The position numbers were made by a program, and so were the translations under genes. From assembly GCA_964437515.1 (NCBI GenBank), contig CAYTHB010000014.1, positions 1-55,397 on the forward strand: a DNA stretch of 55,397 nt, written 5' to 3'. Below the pieces are notes generated by a model, which was not told the DNA's origin, ran no database searches, and worked only from the letters and a program-made list of their open reading frames with translations. Shown here one piece after another: positions 52,813 to 55,397 of the stretch; the first letter of the stretch is position 1, and the number at the start of each line of letters is the position of its first letter. Source of the stretch: Sterolibacterium sp964437515. Its GTDB lineage: Bacteria > Pseudomonadota > Gammaproteobacteria > Burkholderiales > Rhodocyclaceae.

Positions 52813-54177
52813 TCACAGCGTCCCGTTATTGTGTCCTACCAACGAAGACCGCTGTTCAGGTAAGGGCGCGGGTGCCGATTCTGCCTCCGCATCGTCTTCA
52901 AAATCCCATAAACGATGGGCATCCAACAACAGACGGTAGTATTGCTCTTGCGCATCGAGACGGCTGAGTTCCTCGGTGAGACGGGCTTCGTGGGCAAGGC
53001 GACGGGCATTGAGCAGGTCGCTCAAGTTTCCTTCACCCAGACGATAGGCGCGATCCAGCATCGTAGCGGCTTCTTCGAGACGCTGGGTAGCTGATCGGGT
53101 GGATTGCCAGATGGCATAGCCTGATTGGGCAGACTGATATTGCACATGCGCTTCGGCAGTTACTTTGCGCGTCATGGCCGTTTCGCGACGGGCACTGGCT
53201 TCGGCTTCTGCGTGCGCGACACGGCTGATGGCGCGACGGGTATCTCCCGTCAGGGGAATGCTCAGTGTCACACCAACAATCTGATCCTCACCGCCCTGTT
53301 CACGAGATATTTGTAGCCCGACCGTGGGATCGGCACTGCGCTCCTGCTCCTGTCGTTCGGCTTCGAGCTGCGCACGTCGCGTCGTGGCTTTGGCCAGCAG
53401 CAGCTCATGACTATTCGTTGTCATGGCTTCGATCCATTCACGTCGTTCACCCTCCAGTACGCGGGGTTCAACGTGTGAAACAGGCATCACGAGTGGCAAG
53501 CCGGGAAAGCTCACACGCAAATCCTCGACCGCATTGCGTTCGCGAAGCTGCGCCAGATGAAATTGGGCTTCGGCTTGTGCCAATGCCGCCTGTGCCTGAG
53601 CACTATCGATGCGTGCCGTATCACCGAGTGTCATCCGGCGTTTCACAGCGGCATCCTGTTGTTTCAGTAGCTCTACCTGCCGCCCCCACTGTACTACCGT
53701 TCGGGTTTCACGTTGCCATGAAAACCAGCTCTTGAGCAGGCCGCGTGCGGCTTCATGCAGAGCATCGCCATAAGCCATCTGCGCCTGTTGAACGCCGATG
53801 TCACCTAATGCGGCATCGGTGCGTGCCTTGCCCGGCAGGCGGAAGGTACGCTCTACACCCGCATTCCATTCGGTATAGCGTTCAACCCCCTGACCCGCCG
53901 GTGCGCTCCGCTTGCTCTGGGTTCCCAGGTTCAGGTTCCATTCATGCGGCCCACTGATTAAACGATCACGCTGGGCTTCTTCTGCCATGCGCTGACTCAT
54001 GGCCGCCTGCACCTGCGGCAACTCAATCAAGACACGTTTCGCTACGGCAGCGGCAGGCAGATCGGGGGGCAGGATTTCAATCGAATGGGCATGGAGGGAA
54101 AAAGAGAGTCCCATTAACATCGATACAGCCAGCCAGCAGCGGCGTTTCCGTAAAAACAAAACAGACGACTTATTCAT
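52813..54177 (-). CDS. TolC-family outer-membrane efflux protein (CusC/CzcC-like)
   Basis: 454 residues. Signal peptide (CWLAVSMLMGLSFSLHAHS), then the twofold coiled-coil and beta-strand layout of outer-membrane efflux proteins: RTFRLPGKARTDAALGDIGV, MTLGDTARIDSAQAQAALAQ, VGVTLSIPLTGDTRRAISRV, YRLGEGNLSDLLNARRLAHE. Closest in character to metal-efflux OEPs. No membrane-fusion or RND partner is beside it in this window. ATG 54177 (MNKSSVLFL) has GAGGAAA; the frame is open to 54387, where it runs into a repeat. Confidence 0.88.
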   Translation of the reverse strand: MNKSSVLFLRKRRCWLAVSMLMGLSFSLHAHSIEILPPDLPAAAVAKRVLIELPQVQAAMSQRMAEEAQRDRLISGPHEWNLNLGTQSKRSAPAGQGVERYTEWNAGVERTFRLPGKARTDAALGDIGVQQAQMAYGDALHEAARGLLKSWFSWQRETRTVVQWGRQVELLKQQDAAVKRRMTLGDTARIDSAQAQAALAQAEAQFHLAQLRERNAVEDLRVSFPGLPLVMPVSHVEPRVLEGERREWIEAMTTNSHELLLAKATTRRAQLEAERQEQERSADPTVGLQISREQGGEDQIVGVTLSIPLTGDTRRAISRVAHAEAEASARRETAMTRKVTAEAHVQYQSAQSGYAIWQSTRSATQRLEEAATMLDRAYRLGEGNLSDLLNARRLAHEARLTEELSRLDAQEQYYRLLLDAHRLWDFEDDAEAESAPAPLPEQRSSLVGHNNGTL

Positions 54178-54331
54178 ATATTTCCTCACGCCAAAATCGG
54201 GGTAACCCAATAGTATAAATGGGCATGAGTCAATTGATCCTTGAACAAGGACAGCAAATTTTCCACATCGGCTGCCGTCCCCGCCGTCACCCTCGGCGGC
54301 GACCACAAGCACGGGTTCAGAGCCAAGTTCT

Positions 54332-54420
54332 TTAACGTGAAACAACGAAAACGGAGTCCGGTTGAAGCTTCGAGCGTAGCGAGCCAATCAGTAGCCGCCC
54401 CTTGAGGGGGCGTAGGCGGG
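54332..54420 (-). repeat. Palindromic repeat family 2, right module upstream of the TolC-like gene
   Basis: TTAACGTGAAACAACG to the GCCGCCCCTTGAGGGGGC hairpin. Same orientation relative to the gene as the hemC and cytochrome copies, but about 155 bp from the start codon. Confidence 0.75.
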
Positions 54421-54663
54421 GTTTCACGGAGCACTGCTCCGTGCCGCCGAAGCCGGACGGCTGTGCAAAGCCGTCCGTGGGGGATGGGGTTGGGTTTGTG
54501 TTGCACCCTCGCTGCTCTGAGGGCTAGGGGCTGAACCGGAAAACCGTGTAGAGTAGAGAACAGATGCATAAGACATTAGGTTGAGCATAGCTGTTTCCGC
54601 CCCTTTCGTCTGGCGGTGCCTCAATAGGCATACCATCGTCCCACATACCTGCCCTCCCTCATT

Positions 54664-54697
54664 AAACCGTGCATGCGCTATTAACGCACACGGCTTT
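54664..54697 (-). ncRNA. Group II intron domain V-like hairpin
   Basis: On the minus strand AAAGCCGTGTGCG, TTAATAG, CGCATGCACGGTTT fold into a domain-V-like stem starting with the AGC triad. It is followed by a GAGGGAGG stretch and an end reading TACTCTAC, as in the 3' part of group II introns. It lies 11 bp after the maturase stop, as in intact introns. Confidence 0.6.
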
Positions 54698-54707
54698 CCG
54701 GTGTTCT

Positions 54708-54926
54708 TCACATTGCGGCATGCGCCGATTTCCAGCGCGTCTTCACCGGAACCTTGAATAACCCATAGTCTGCATACAACTTCTGACGCGGGAAGCGCTT
54801 CAATGCTTCGTCCCTGTTTCGAATCTTGTGCCGTTTCATCAGATGGTTCCGCAGGCGGTTTTCTGCATGGGTTTTCACCTTGTCGAGTACCTTGCTGGAG
54901 TTCCAGTAGTGAAAGTACCCTAGCAT
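54708..54926 (-). pseudogene. Group II intron reverse transcriptase/maturase, C-terminal fragment
   Basis: About 72 codons match the end of group II intron reverse transcriptases: LGYFHYWNSSKVLDKVKTHA, ENRLRNHLMKRHKIRNRDEA, LYADYGLFKVPVKTRWKSAH. The reverse transcriptase catalytic domain (YADD) is absent, so this is a 5'-truncated remnant. The frame is open up to 55016, but that part does not look like the family. Confidence 0.78.
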
Positions 54927-55016
54927 GGCGCAATCCCCTTTTCCTTCACGCTTCGGTTGCTTGAACAAAGCAGGGTCCCTTCCCTCCTCTGGGGTTATGC
55001 TGTCCCTCAGACTCAA

Positions 55017-55344
55017 GCAGTACTACGAACCCCTCCGACTCCCGGTGCGGCCTGCTGCGATTTCGTTTCCTTATACGCTTCAGTCGGTGGCCTCCCCACC
55101 GCCGCAACGGGTCTCCCGTGCTGCACGATATATCCTCCACAACATGCCACCCTTGCTACCCCGGGAGTCGTTGTCGCCAATTCCGTTGTTCCAGCGACAT
55201 CCAGCGGCCTTCCCCTTCAGACCAGAGGGTCGGCTTCTCCATTTGTGTTACGAGGCTACATCTAGGTTCACTTGCGTTGCGGCCTGTTGCTTTGCCCATA
55301 GGAAACTTACGACATCCAATTACTCAAACGCCGCTTCCCGGTGC
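55017..55344. other. Intron-associated or unidentified non-coding stretch
   Basis: No gene I can support. Long open frames exist on the plus strand, but they are rich in Pro, Cys and Arg without recognisable domains, so I treat them as chance. The block lies upstream of the maturase fragment and may belong to the same broken element. Confidence 0.5.
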
Positions 55345-55397
55345 TAACGATCATGGTAGCCATCTCCACCCACAGAGGATGAAATAATCGTTACCCG
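55345..55397 (+). repeat. Palindromic repeat family 2, left module cut by the window edge
   Basis: TAACGATCATGGTAGCCATC to ATAATCGTTACCCG, matching the left module of the 45.8 kb copy. The element continues beyond the window. Confidence 0.75.

Noticed and set aside
54925..55347. 140-residue plus-strand frame opposite the maturase fragment
   Set aside because: Antisense to the intron ORF end and rich in Pro, Arg and Cys without a domain or a strong ribosome-binding site.

Overview
The window looks like chromosome from a betaproteobacterium, or a close gammaproteobacterial relative. Reasons: the hemC-hemD-hemX-hemY cluster, the rppH-coq7 pair, a DUF815 ATPase followed by a Nudix/ThiE fusion, dprA-smg, def-fmt, and a ubiquinone hydroxylase (Coq7) typical of respiratory Proteobacteria. 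Genus is not called. No rRNA, tRNA or CRISPR array was found.

Layout. 1-6.2 kb: housekeeping (DUF815 end, Nudix-ThiE, rppH, coq7, OsmC), a GSU2403-type nucleotidyltransferase, an alpha/beta hydrolase and glutathione peroxidase. 6.3-14.1 kb: a SPINDLY-type O-GlcNAc transferase, the haem cluster and an HD-GYP protein. 14.1-27.3 kb: accessory island. One tightly coupled minus-strand operon runs HTH, hsdR, hsdS, hsdM, a 1266-residue SIR2-domain protein, then a Schlafen/AlbA_2 ATPase-like protein. It is flanked by a transposase remnant on one side and by serine-recombinase and DUF4062 remnants on the other. 27.5-33.3 kb: smg, dprA, a LysM protein, def, fmt, a metallo-beta-lactamase-fold enzyme and a small protein. 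33.4-35.2 kb: a hipBA module with three evenly spaced operator-like palindromes, flanked by a 35-bp direct repeat. 35.4-38.8 kb: YCF48-like protein plus RND transporter. 39-42.3 kb: a very large flagellin with a near-consensus sigma-54 promoter, and ferredoxin-NADP reductase. 42.3-54.2 kb: LysR regulator, Rep helicase, cytochrome c5-like protein, thioesterase, SDR, HerA-like ATPase, membrane proteins, a methyltransferase and a TolC-type protein. 54.6-55.4 kb: a 3'-end fragment of a group II intron.

Two repeat families tie the window together. (i) A MITE-like element with ACCTAG/CTAGGT ends occurs three times (1.3, 8.1, 47.0 kb), each flanked by a 3-bp TNA duplication. Two copies carry the same nested hairpin, whose arms differ between copies but still pair. 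(ii) A roughly 150-bp palindromic repeat occurs whole or in part at 3.3, 8.5, 33.0, 45.8, 46.0, 54.3 and 55.3 kb, several times in the same orientation just upstream of a gene.

The strongest candidate for an undescribed system is the six-gene operon that appends an NADase-type SIR2 protein and an AlbA_2 protein to a type I restriction-modification system. The stop codon of hsdM directly abuts the start codon of the SIR2 gene. All functions are inferred from motifs read in the translations; no database search was run.
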